Positions 32,782 to 40,605 of a stretch of DNA of 45,876 nucleotides are shown piece by piece. Origin of the DNA: Knoellia aerolata DSM 18566 (GTDB lineage: Bacteria > Actinomycetota > Actinomycetes > Actinomycetales > Dermatophilaceae). Below the pieces are notes generated by a model. The model was not told the DNA's origin. It was given only the letters and a program-made list of their open reading frames with translations, and did no database searches. The stretch lies in NCBI RefSeq assembly GCF_000768695.1, contig NZ_AVPL01000027.1:1-45876 (forward strand), given 5' to 3'. The stretch's first letter is position 1. Each line of letters opens with the position of its first letter. The position numbers and the translations under genes were made by a program.

Positions 32782-34340
32782 GCGACCCCGCTCCCGCACC
32801 GGGGGGTATGCCGTTCGCTCGCCTCGTCGAGGCCGCCGACGCCCTCGCGGCGACGCGTTCCCGCACCGCGAAGACCGAGGTGCTCGCGGGGCTGCTGCGC
32901 GCCCTGTCGCCGGAGGAGTCCGAGGCCGCCGTGGGACTGCTGCTCGGCAGCATCCGCCAGGGCTCGATCGGTCTGGGGTACCGCACCGTCCTCGGGGCAC
33001 GTGACGCCGCGACCCCGGCCGACGCCCCGACCCTGACGGTCGGTGACGTCGACGCCGTGCTCGACGAGATCGCCGGGCTCTCGGGCTCCGGTTCGGTCGG
33101 GACCCGCCACGCCGCCCTCGTGTCACTCTTCGAGCGGGCCACCGAGGCCGAGCAGGAACACCTCGTGCGCGCTCTCACCGGCGAGATGCGCACGGGCGCG
33201 CTCGAGGGGGTGCTCACCGACGGGTTGGCCAAGGCCGTGGGACTGCCCCTCGCCGACGTCCGCCGGGCGGTGATGCTCAGCGGATCGCTGTCGGGGACGG
33301 TGCGGCTCGCCCTCTCCTCCCCCGAGGCGCTCGAGGGCGTCGGCCTCGGGGTGCTCACCCCCGTGCAGCCGATGCTCGCCTCGACGGCCGCCGACGTCAC
33401 CGCCGCCCTGCTCGTCACCGGAGAGGCGTCGGTCGAGCACAAGCTCGACGGTGCACGCATCCAGGTGCACCGCAGCGGGTCCGAGGTCCGGGTCTACACG
33501 CGCTCGCTCGCCGACGTCACCTCCCGGGTGCCCGAGATCGTCGAGGTCGCGCGGGCCCTCCCGGTCGAGTCGGTCATCCTCGACGGCGAGACGCTCATGC
33601 TCGACGACGACGGCTCCCCGCGGCCGTTCCAGGACACCATGAGCCGGTTCGGCGCCGACGAGTCACGTGAGCAGGTGCTCGCCCCGCGCTTCTTCGACGT
33701 CCTCCACGTCGACGGCGAGGACCTCATCGACCGGCCGCTCGCGGAACGGCTCGCGGTGCTGGAACGGATCGGGCCGGCATACCGGATCGCCGGTGAGGTG
33801 ACCGCGGACCCCGAGGTCGCGCTGCGCGTCTCGCAGGACGCGCTGGCCGCGGGCCACGAGGGGGTCATGGTCAAGGCGATCGACTCGACCTACGCCGCGG
33901 GCCGCCGCGGCAAGCACTGGGTCAAGGTCAAGCCGGTCCACACCTACGACCTCGTCGTGCTCGGGGTCGAGCGCGGGTCCGGCCGGCGCAAGGGCTGGCT
34001 GTCGAACCTGCACCTCGGCGCCCGCGACCCCGAGGGGGAGTTCGGTCCCGAAGGTGGCTTCGTCATGGTGGGCAAGACGTTCAAGGGTCTGACCGACGAG
34101 CTCCTGCGCTGGCAGAGCGAGACCTTCCCCGAGTACGAGGTGTCAGACAACGGCTGGGCCCTGATGATGCGGCCGGAGGTCGTCGTCGAGGTCGCCATCG
34201 ACGGCGTCCAGCGCAGCTCGCGCTACCCGGGGGGCGTGGCACTGCGGTTCGCGCGGGTCAAGCGCTACCGCGTCGGCGCCGACGCCAAGCCCGCCGCCGA
34301 GGCCGACACCATCCAGTCCCTGCGCACGATGCTCCGCTGA
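32778..34340 (+). CDS. ATP-dependent DNA ligase
   Basis: About 520 aa. An N-terminal helical DNA-binding domain (LARLVE-type helices, QGSIGLGYRTVL) precedes the nucleotidyltransferase core with motif I EHKLDGARIQVH (Lys222 forms the AMP adduct), motif III-like FFDVLHVDG, motif IV EGVMVKAID and motif V HWVKVKP, then an OB domain (GFVMVGKTFKGLTDELL). It is like mycobacterial LigB and probably acts in repair, with NAD ligase elsewhere for replication. GTG 32778 overlaps the VOC stop; ATG 32808, inside an octamer, is an alternative giving 510 aa, close to LigB's length. Confidence 0.92.
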   Translation: MSDPAPAPGGMPFARLVEAADALAATRSRTAKTEVLAGLLRALSPEESEAAVGLLLGSIRQGSIGLGYRTVLGARDAATPADAPTLTVGDVDAVLDEIAGLSGSGSVGTRHAALVSLFERATEAEQEHLVRALTGEMRTGALEGVLTDGLAKAVGLPLADVRRAVMLSGSLSGTVRLALSSPEALEGVGLGVLTPVQPMLASTAADVTAALLVTGEASVEHKLDGARIQVHRSGSEVRVYTRSLADVTSRVPEIVEVARALPVESVILDGETLMLDDDGSPRPFQDTMSRFGADESREQVLAPRFFDVLHVDGEDLIDRPLAERLAVLERIGPAYRIAGEVTADPEVALRVSQDALAAGHEGVMVKAIDSTYAAGRRGKHWVKVKPVHTYDLVVLGVERGSGRRKGWLSNLHLGARDPEGEFGPEGGFVMVGKTFKGLTDELLRWQSETFPEYEVSDNGWALMMRPEVVVEVAIDGVQRSSRYPGGVALRFARVKRYRVGADAKPAAEADTIQSLRTMLR

Positions 34341-34375
34341 GCCATCCGGCGACCGCTCCGCTCCGAAGACCATCC

Positions 34376-35002
34376 GTGGCAGCCACACCCTCACTGACCA
34401 GACTCGACGCGCCGGGAACCCCGGGCGCGGTCATCCTCATGCTCCACGGCGGCAAGCCCCGCTCCGCGGACGTCGTCGGCGACCGCAGCGCGTCCTGGCA
34501 GCGGACGGCGTGGATGGCCCGCTCGGTCGCCGGCCGAGCCCACGACGGTGGAGCGAGCGTGTGGGTCCTGCGCTACGGCGCCCGCGGCTGGAACGGCGGC
34601 GCCGACCGCGTCGCCGACGCGCGGTGGGCGCTCGACGAGGTCCGCATCGCCCACGGGCACGCGCCGGTCATCCTGCTCGGGCACTCGATGGGGGCGCGGG
34701 TCGCCGTCCACGCGGCCGACGACCCGTCGGTGGTCGGCGTCGTCGGTCTCGCGCCGTGGTGGCACGACAGCGACCCGGTGCACACCCTCGCCGGGCGGTC
34801 CCTCGTCGCGGCGCACGGGCGACGGGACCGGCTGACCTCCTTCGCCGGGACCCGCCGGTTCGTCGAGCGCGCCCGCCCGGTCGCCGCACACGCCGAGCTG
34901 GTCGACATGGGCCCGCTCGGGCACTACATGGTCAAGGGTGCCGGCGCGTGGGACGACGTCGCGGTCGAGTCCTCGCTTCGCCTGCTCACCCCTGCTGGTT
35001 GA
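34376..35002 (+). CDS. alpha/beta hydrolase
   Basis: 208 aa. VILMLHGGKPRSAD supplies the oxyanion-hole HG; VILLGHSMGARVAVHAA gives the nucleophile elbow Ser; and a late His (GPLGHYMVKGAGAW) is a plausible catalytic residue, with Asp/Glu near LVAAHGRRDRLTS. Substrate unknown. GTG 34376 is 35 bp after the ligase stop, so possibly cotranscribed. Convergent with the NagA-like gene. Confidence 0.85.
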   Translation: MAATPSLTRLDAPGTPGAVILMLHGGKPRSADVVGDRSASWQRTAWMARSVAGRAHDGGASVWVLRYGARGWNGGADRVADARWALDEVRIAHGHAPVILLGHSMGARVAVHAADDPSVVGVVGLAPWWHDSDPVHTLAGRSLVAAHGRRDRLTSFAGTRRFVERARPVAAHAELVDMGPLGHYMVKGAGAWDDVAVESSLRLLTPAG

Positions 35003-35017
35003 GCCGCCAGCCGGCCC

Positions 35018-35947
35018 TCAGGGGCGGAGGATGCCGGCCGGGGTGGTCGAAGCGGCGGTGAGCGCGTCGGCCTCCGGGACGCCCGCGACCTCGACCGCCC
35101 AGCGGACGCACTGCGCCAGGGTCGACGTCGAGCCGGCGATCGAGCCGCGGCCCGACCCGCCGTCGGCCAGGCGGGCCACCCCGCCGGAGACCTCGACCTC
35201 GAGCGTGCCGATCTCGTAGGCGCCGTCTCCCAGCCCGGTCGCCGCCATCGCGTCGGAGACCAGCGCGACGTGCTCCGGGCCGACCGTCTCGAAGACCATC
35301 CGCACGACCTCGGCGGCGACGTGCACCCCGTCGGCGATGAGCTCGACGACGCAGTCGCCCCGGGCGGCTGCCGCCAGCGCCGCCGCGACCGGCCCTCCGG
35401 AGCGGTGGTGGAAGGGCGGCATCCCGTTGAAGAGGTGAGTGACGAGCGGCGGGCGACCGCAGGCGTCCGCGATGGCGACCAGCGAGGCGGCGACCACGGC
35501 CGCGGACGCGTCGGTGTGACCGACCGCGGGGAGTATGCCGTGTCGCGCCAGGGCCGCGACGAGGTCACCGGAGCCGGCCCGCTCGGGCGCGAAGGTCCAC
35601 TGCACGAGCGCGTTCGGCGCACCGGCCTCGGCGCAGGTCGAGACGAGCGACTCGACGAGGGCGAGGTCCGGGTCGGTGAGGACGGACGGGTCGTGGGCAC
35701 CCCGACGCTCCTCGGACAGGAACGGTCCCTCGAGGTGGATCCCGGCCAGCTCCCCGCGGGCGACGAGCGGCGCCAACGTGGCGACCTGCCCGACGAGCGT
35801 GTCCGGGCGGGCCGAGACGAGCGAGGCGACGACCGACCCGACACCGGCCGCCCGGTGGTGCGCGACGGCGGCGGCGGACCCGCCGGACTCGTGCCCGAAC
35901 TCGTGCCCGAGGGCGCCGTGGCAGTGCAGGTCGACGAGTGCGCTCAC
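35018..35947 (-). CDS. nagA: N-acetylhexosamine-6-phosphate deacetylase (NagA/AgaA-like), short form
   Basis: 309 aa. Amidohydrolase motifs are LHCHGALGHEF, GIHLEGPFLSEERRGAH, GHTDAS, THLFNGMPPFHHRSGG, IADGVHV and SDAMAATGLGDGAYEIG. It should hydrolyse GlcNAc-6-P or GalNAc-6-P to the amine plus acetate. The family usually has about 380 residues; here the N-terminal and C-terminal beta-sandwich pieces are missing, and the protein stops at TTPAGILRP. Catalytic histidines and Asp look intact. It is the last gene of the importer operon, reading out from the same strand. Context favours GalNAc-6-P. Confidence 0.88.
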   Translation of the reverse strand: MSALVDLHCHGALGHEFGHESGGSAAAVAHHRAAGVGSVVASLVSARPDTLVGQVATLAPLVARGELAGIHLEGPFLSEERRGAHDPSVLTDPDLALVESLVSTCAEAGAPNALVQWTFAPERAGSGDLVAALARHGILPAVGHTDASAAVVAASLVAIADACGRPPLVTHLFNGMPPFHHRSGGPVAAALAAAARGDCVVELIADGVHVAAEVVRMVFETVGPEHVALVSDAMAATGLGDGAYEIGTLEVEVSGGVARLADGGSGRGSIAGSTSTLAQCVRWAVEVAGVPEADALTAASTTPAGILRP

Positions 35948-35959
35948 GCCCTCAGCCTG

Positions 35960-36796
35960 TCACTTCACCGAGCCGGCCGTGAGGCCTCCGACGAGGTGCT
36001 TCTCGATGAGCGCGAAGAGGATGACGACGGGCACGACCGCGATGACCGAGGCGGCGAACAGCTGGTCCCAGTTCTGCTCGTAGCCGGTGACGTAGGACCG
36101 GAAGCCCACGGTGAGCGGTTTCTTCGAGTCGTCGATGATGAGCGTCAGAGCCACGACGTACTCGTTCCACGCCGCGATGAACGTGAAGATCGTCGCGGTC
36201 ACCAGCCCGGGCAGGATGAGCGGCAACATGATCCGGCGCAGCGACTGCCACCTCGTGACCCCGTCGAGCTGCGCCGCCTCCTCGATCTCGGTTGGGATCG
36301 ACGAGAAGAAACCGTGCAGGATCCACACCGCGAAGGCGAGGTTGAACGCCGCGTTGGTGAGGATGAGGGCGCCGTACGTGTTGATGAGGTTGAGCTCGAA
36401 GAACTCGCGGTAGAGGCCCACGACGAGCGCGGTCGGCGAGAACATCTGGGTGATGAGCACGAGCAGGAGGAACGGCGTGCGACCGGGGAACGTGTAGCGG
36501 GCGGTCATGTACGCGGCCGGCACCGCCACGAGGATGACGATCACCGTCGAGGCCAGCCCCACGAGCAGGGAGGTGCGCAGCCAGGCGAGGAAGCGCTCGT
36601 CACCCAGCACGTCGGCATACGTCGACCACTGCCACACCTTCGGGAGGAACGAGGGCGGGGTGGCCTTGTTGTCCGAGGACGAGCGCAGCGAGCCGAGGAG
36701 CATGACGACGTAGGGCGCGAGGAAGGCGAGCGCGAGCAGCGCCCCGCCGACCGTCAGCCCCCAGCGGGGGCGGCTCGACCGGGTGACCGTGCTCAT
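35960..36796 (-). CDS. sugar ABC transporter permease (MalG-type)
   Basis: 278 aa with six membrane segments. The cytoplasmic EAA loop is EIEEAAQLDGVTRWQSLRRI, which docks the ATPase, and the C-terminus is VGGLTAGSVK as in MalG-like permeases. The start overlaps the previous permease by four bases. The operon has no ATPase gene, so a shared MsiK-like ATPase elsewhere is likely. Sugar specificity is inferred only from neighbours. Confidence 0.92.
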   Translation of the reverse strand: MSTVTRSSRPRWGLTVGGALLALAFLAPYVVMLLGSLRSSSDNKATPPSFLPKVWQWSTYADVLGDERFLAWLRTSLLVGLASTVIVILVAVPAAYMTARYTFPGRTPFLLLVLITQMFSPTALVVGLYREFFELNLINTYGALILTNAAFNLAFAVWILHGFFSSIPTEIEEAAQLDGVTRWQSLRRIMLPLILPGLVTATIFTFIAAWNEYVVALTLIIDDSKKPLTVGFRSYVTGYEQNWDQLFAASVIAVVPVVILFALIEKHLVGGLTAGSVK

Positions 36797-37728
36797 CGGG
36801 TCTCCTCGCGCCAGTTGACGATCCTGAGGTAGACCGCGACGACGAGCAGGATGAGCAGGACGTTGATGACGCCCGCAGCAGCCGACATGCCCACGTCCTT
36901 CTCCTGGCTCTTGAAGGCCAGCTTGTACATGAACGTGATCGTCGTGTCGTGCAGGTAGCCCGGGTTGCGGTCGTTGAGCGTGTAGACGATCGGGAAGCTG
37001 TTGAAGACGTAGATGACGTTGAGGACGGTCGCGACGAGCAGCGCCGGGCGCAGCAGGGGCAGGGTCACCTGGCGCCAGCGCTGCCAGGGGGAGGCGCCGT
37101 CGACGACGGCCGCCTCGTGCACGTCGTCGGGGATCGCGTTGATGCCGGCGATGAAGACGAAGATCGTGAACGGCAGCGAGACGAAGACCCCGACGAGCAC
37201 CATCGAGGCCATCGTCCAGGAGTCGTTGCCGAGGAAGTCGATCGAGGTCTCGATGAGCCCGACCGACTTGAGGGCGTGGTTGATCAGCCCGTAGTTGAAG
37301 TCGTAGAGCAGGACGAACAGCTGCGCCGTGATGACGAGCGAGGCCGCCCACGGCACGATGATCGCCCAGCGCACGAAGCGCCGACCGGGGAAGTTCTTGA
37401 CGAGGAACTGGGCGAGGCCGAGCGAGATGACGATCGTCAGCGCGACGACGGACACGACCCAGATCACCGTGTTGGTGAGGACGGTGCCGAGGTCGGGGTG
37501 CTCGAGCACCTTGGTGTAGTTGGCCCACCCGGCATCGCCCTTGCGCAGCCCGGTGATCGAGTACTCGCCGCGCGAGGCCTGGAAGAGCATGACCGCGGGG
37601 AAGAGGACGACGCCGAAGATCAGCGCGAGCGCCGGCGCGAGCCACGCGAGGGCGACGAGGGGACGGACGCGCCCCACGGCATACCCGCTGGAGGTATGCC
37701 GTGGGGTGCGCGTGGTCGTCCGGCTCAC
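36793..37728 (-). CDS. sugar ABC transporter permease (MalF-type)
   Basis: 311 aa with six membrane segments and the EAA loop DDVHEAAVVDGASPWQRWRQ. It pairs with the MalG-type permease. GTG 37728 overlaps the stop of the binding-protein gene (GTGA). Codons 8-20 contain a perfect 14-bp inverted repeat that includes two GTATGCCG octamers (37672-37706), which may affect relative expression of the operon. Confidence 0.92.
   Translation of the reverse strand: MSRTTTRTPRHTSSGYAVGRVRPLVALAWLAPALALIFGVVLFPAVMLFQASRGEYSITGLRKGDAGWANYTKVLEHPDLGTVLTNTVIWVVSVVALTIVISLGLAQFLVKNFPGRRFVRWAIIVPWAASLVITAQLFVLLYDFNYGLINHALKSVGLIETSIDFLGNDSWTMASMVLVGVFVSLPFTIFVFIAGINAIPDDVHEAAVVDGASPWQRWRQVTLPLLRPALLVATVLNVIYVFNSFPIVYTLNDRNPGYLHDTTITFMYKLAFKSQEKDVGMSAAAGVINVLLILLVVAVYLRIVNWREETR
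37672..37706. repeat. inverted pair of GTATGCCG octamers inside the permease gene
   Basis: Arms CCCCACGGCATACC (37672-37685) and its exact complement (37693-37706) with a 7-nt loop. It can form a strong hairpin in mRNA between the binding-protein and permease reading frames. Confidence 0.93.
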
Positions 37729-38987
37729 TTGCTCGCTTCGGCGGTCTTCTGCAGACCGTCGAGGACGGCCTTCGGGTCGCCGGTCATGGCGCCACCGAGG
37801 TTCTGCTGGACCGCGAGCTTGACCTTGTCCCAGGCGGGGTCGTCGGTCGGGGTGAGCTGCGCGTTGGGCAGGGTGTCGAGGTAGACCTTGAGCTTGGCGT
37901 TGCTCTGGAACTTCTCCACGCCGGTCTTGGTCACCGGGAGGAAGCCCTCCTTCTCGATGAAGGTGTTGATCTGGTCGGGCTGGTAGTAGAGCTCGTAGAA
38001 CGCCTTGACGGCCTTCTCGTTGCCCGGCTTCTTGAACGCCATGAGGTAGTCCGTGACGCCGAACGTCTTGCTCTCGGACCCGTCGTTGCTCGGGAACGGC
38101 GCGACGACGTAGTTGACCTTCTTGTCCTTGTCGAGGTCACCGGCGAGCGGGCTGAAGCCGACGACCATGCCGGCCTTGCCGGACTTGAAGAGGTCGAACG
38201 CGTCGGCGCGGTTGGTGCGGGCCGGGTTGTTCTGGGTGAGCTTGGCGTCGGTGAGCTTCTTGAGGAAGGTGAGCGTCTCGACGTTCTTGGCCGAGTTGAT
38301 CACCCAGGAGTCGCCGTCCTTCCACGCGCCCCCGTTGTTGAACAGCCACATGGAGAACTCGCCCTGGCTCTCCTCCGGGCCGAGCGGGAGGGCGTAGCCG
38401 GCGTTGCCGCCCGGGAGGGCCGCGACCTTCTTGGCGCTGTCCTCGAGCTCGGCCCACGTCTTCGGTGGGGCGGCGATGCCGGCCTGCTTGAAGAGGTCGG
38501 CGTTGTAGAAGAGGGCCCGCGCGCTGGAGAGGTCGGGGAAGCCGTAGAACTTGTCCTGGTACGTGCCGTACTTGACGAACGTCTCGAGGATGTCGGACTT
38601 GACGTTGTCCGGGAGGACCGCGTCGGAGTCGTGGAGCAGGCCGTCCTTGGCGTAGCTCGCGTAGGCGTTGAGGTTGAGGATGTCCGGCGCCTGGTTGTTC
38701 TGGATCATCGTCGAGGACTGCTGGTCGATGGTGTCCCAGCTGACGACCTGCACCTCGAGGGTGTAGCCGGTCTTGTCCTTGTAGGTCTTCGCGAACGCGT
38801 CCCAGAAGGCCTTGGTGTTGTCCTTGGAGTACTCGGCCGCGACGAGCTTGATCGTCTTGGCCTCCTCCCCACCGCTCGCGCTGTCGCCGCTCGCGTCGCC
38901 GGCGCCCGAACCGCCGCCGCACGCCCCCGCGAAGAGCACCGCGAACGCGGCACCAGCGATCAGGGCGGACTTTCGTGTCGTCCTCAT
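37725..38987 (-). CDS. extracellular sugar-binding lipoprotein of ABC importer
   Basis: 420 aa. A lipoprotein signal ends FAGAC (Cys23). Family-1 solute-binding features include YKDKTGYTLEVQVVSWDTID and QAPDILNLNAYASYAKDGLL, plus FPDLSSARALFYNADLFKQA. It captures a sugar outside the cell and feeds the two permeases. ATG 38987 with GGGAGAG upstream is chosen; a longer frame to 39125 would add a tail without a signal. Candidate DeoR site at 39105-39125 upstream. The ligand is likely an amino sugar by context. Confidence 0.92.
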   Translation of the reverse strand: MRTTRKSALIAGAAFAVLFAGACGGGSGAGDASGDSASGGEEAKTIKLVAAEYSKDNTKAFWDAFAKTYKDKTGYTLEVQVVSWDTIDQQSSTMIQNNQAPDILNLNAYASYAKDGLLHDSDAVLPDNVKSDILETFVKYGTYQDKFYGFPDLSSARALFYNADLFKQAGIAAPPKTWAELEDSAKKVAALPGGNAGYALPLGPEESQGEFSMWLFNNGGAWKDGDSWVINSAKNVETLTFLKKLTDAKLTQNNPARTNRADAFDLFKSGKAGMVVGFSPLAGDLDKDKKVNYVVAPFPSNDGSESKTFGVTDYLMAFKKPGNEKAVKAFYELYYQPDQINTFIEKEGFLPVTKTGVEKFQSNAKLKVYLDTLPNAQLTPTDDPAWDKVKLAVQQNLGGAMTGDPKAVLDGLQKTAEASK

Positions 38988-39104
38988 GACTCTCCCATCA
39001 GCTCCCGGTCGTGCTCCGGCGCTTCGGTGCGCCCGGACCGGCTGGGAGCCAACGTAAGGCGTGATCGGGCTCCGCGCAATGACAAACATGAGCGAGATGT
39101 GGGA

Positions 39105-39125
39105 CTTTCGATCACATTCGCGCAT
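39105..39125. promoter_or_regulatory. candidate DeoR-type operator upstream of importer operon
   Basis: A 21-nt site, TTTCGATCACATTCGCGCAT in its core, matches 18 of 21 bases with the site at 40560-40580. Two TTCG half-sites lie 10 bp apart, as in DeoR-family operators. It lies 118 nt upstream of the binding-protein start. Confidence 0.6.
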
Positions 39126-39161
39126 ACGTCCGGCGTGGGTGCCGGTCGCTCCACCGGTCGG

Positions 39162-39653
39162 TCAGCCCGCGGCGAGCGCCTTCTCGATGTCGTCGGTGAG
39201 CGACTCGGGGGTGTCGGTCGGGGCGTAGCGGGCGAGGACCCGGCCGTCGCGACCGACGAGGAACTTGGTGAAGTTCCACTTGATCCTCGAGCCGAGCAGG
39301 CCGCCCTTCTCCTGCTTGAGCCACTCGTAGAGCGGGTGCGCGTCGTCGCCGTTGACCTCGATCTTGTCGAACATCGGGAACGTCACGCCGTAGTTGCGCT
39401 GGCAGACCGCACCGATCTCCTCGGCGCCGCCGGGCTCCTGGCCGCCGAACTGGTTGCACGGGAAGCCCAGCACGACGAGGCCCTGGTCCTCGTAGCCCTT
39501 CCACAGCTCCTCGAGGCCGGTGAACTGCGGGGTGAAGCCGCACTCGGAGGCGGTGTTGACGACGAGGGCGACCTTGCCGGCATACGCGCCGAGGTCCTGC
39601 TCCTCCCCGGTGAGGGTCGTCGCGGAGAAGTCGGACAGCGTCGTTTCGGGCAT
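39162..39653 (-). CDS. glutathione peroxidase family protein
   Basis: 163 aa thioredoxin-fold peroxidase. The active cysteine is Cys38 in NTASECGFTPQ; FPCNQFGGQEPG provides the glutamine and KWNFTKFLVG the tryptophan and asparagine. It reduces hydroperoxides, more likely using thioredoxin or mycothiol systems than glutathione in actinobacteria. Cysteine, not selenocysteine, is coded. A TAGGCT -10 box 6 nt before the ATG gives it a separate promoter within the amino-sugar region. Confidence 0.93.
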   Translation of the reverse strand: MPETTLSDFSATTLTGEEQDLGAYAGKVALVVNTASECGFTPQFTGLEELWKGYEDQGLVVLGFPCNQFGGQEPGGAEEIGAVCQRNYGVTFPMFDKIEVNGDDAHPLYEWLKQEKGGLLGSRIKWNFTKFLVGRDGRVLARYAPTDTPESLTDDIEKALAAG

Positions 39654-39659
39654 GGGAGG

Positions 39660-39665
39660 AGCCTA
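39660..39665 (-). promoter_or_regulatory. -10 box for glutathione peroxidase gene, leaderless start
   Basis: TAGGCT, then CCTCCC, then the ATG at 39653. Confidence 0.5.
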
Positions 39666-39678
39666 GGTGGTGGCCCTG

Positions 39679-40488
39679 TCAGACGCAGTGCACGGTCGCG
39701 CCGCTGTCGCGCAGCCCGCGCACCTGCTCGTGCGTCTCGGGGGCGGTGGTGACGACGTGGGTGATCTCGGTGGCGGCGCAGATCTGGGTGAAGGCGCGCT
39801 GACCGAGCTTGCTCTCCGCGGCGACGACGACGACGTCGCGGGCGCGCTCGACCATGAGCCGCGAGACGGCGGCCTCGTCCTCGTACGTGCACGTGGCGCC
39901 CTCGCGAACGGCCAGGCCGTTGACCCCGAGGATCGCGACGTCGATCCAGAGCTGGCTCAGGCCGGCGGTGGCCAGGGGGCCGGTGACCTCGTAGGACTCC
40001 GGCCGCGGGATCCCGCCCAGGCTGACGCAGCGGACGTGGGGGCGCAGGACGGCCTCGACCGCGATGTTGAGCGCGCTCGTGACGAGGGTGAGGCCGGTCG
40101 TGCGCAGGTCCTCGCGGGAGGTGAGCCGACGCGCGACCGTGGTGGTCGTCGTGCCGCCGTTCATGGCGACGACGGCGCCGGGGGTGACGAGAGCGGCCGC
40201 GGCCTTCGCGATGCGGTCGAGGTCGGTGTCGTGCTGGCTGGAGCGGTAGCGGTAGGGCAGCTCGTAGGCCACCGACGTCGCGACGACCCCGCCGTGGTTG
40301 CGGGTGACGAGCTGGCGGCGGCTCAGCTCGGCGAAGTCGCGCCGGATCGTCGCCTCGGAGACGTCGAGCTCGTCCGCGGCGGCGCTCACGCTCAGCCCGC
40401 CCCGGGTCGCGAGCAGGTCGAGGATCGCCGACAGCCGCGAGGCGCGGTGGCGCGGACCGTCCTGGGCCGCCTCGCTGGTGGGGAGCAT
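39679..40488 (-). CDS. DeoR/GlpR family sugar-phosphate-responsive regulator (AgaR-like)
   Basis: 269 aa. An N-terminal winged HTH (about 18-72: LSVSAAADELDVSEATIRRD) precedes a DeoR C-terminal sensor with MNGGTTTTTVARRL and EDEAAVSRLMVERARDVVVV, the sugar-phosphate site of the phosphosugar isomerase fold. It should repress the agaS and importer operons until a phosphosugar binds. Divergent from agaS, with the operator between them. TAGAGT 6 nt before the ATG. Confidence 0.93.
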   Translation of the reverse strand: MLPTSEAAQDGPRHRASRLSAILDLLATRGGLSVSAAADELDVSEATIRRDFAELSRRQLVTRNHGGVVATSVAYELPYRYRSSQHDTDLDRIAKAAAALVTPGAVVAMNGGTTTTTVARRLTSREDLRTTGLTLVTSALNIAVEAVLRPHVRCVSLGGIPRPESYEVTGPLATAGLSQLWIDVAILGVNGLAVREGATCTYEDEAAVSRLMVERARDVVVVAAESKLGQRAFTQICAATEITHVVTTAPETHEQVRGLRDSGATVHCV

Positions 40489-40494
40489 GCGGGG

Positions 40495-40500
40495 ACTCTA
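40495..40500 (-). promoter_or_regulatory. -10 box for DeoR-type regulator gene, leaderless start
   Basis: TAGAGT, then CCCCGC, then the ATG at 40488. Confidence 0.5.
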
Positions 40501-40527
40501 CGCGCGCACCCACGCACCCGCGAGGGG

Positions 40528-40557
40528 TTGTGGTGCATGACTCTGCCCACTTAGGCT
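40528..40557 (+). promoter_or_regulatory. candidate agaS promoter
   Basis: TTGTGG (40528-40533), an 18-nt spacer and TAGGCT (40552-40557). The expected start site falls within the candidate operator at 40560-40580. Confidence 0.45.
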
Positions 40558-40559
40558 GT

Positions 40560-40580
40560 CTGTCGATCAGCTTCGCGCAT
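40560..40580. promoter_or_regulatory. candidate DeoR-type operator upstream of agaS
   Basis: Core TGTCGATCAGCTTCGCGCAT, 18 of 21 bases identical to 39105-39125. It overlaps the predicted transcription start of agaS, in the divergent gap with the regulator gene, as for autoregulated DeoR systems. Confidence 0.6.
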
Positions 40581-40605
40581 CCCGTCGACATGGTGAGGAC
40601 GTTCC

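Noticed and set aside
39162-39653. Selenocysteine in the glutathione peroxidase
   Set aside because: The active-site codon is an ordinary cysteine codon and no in-frame TGA is present.
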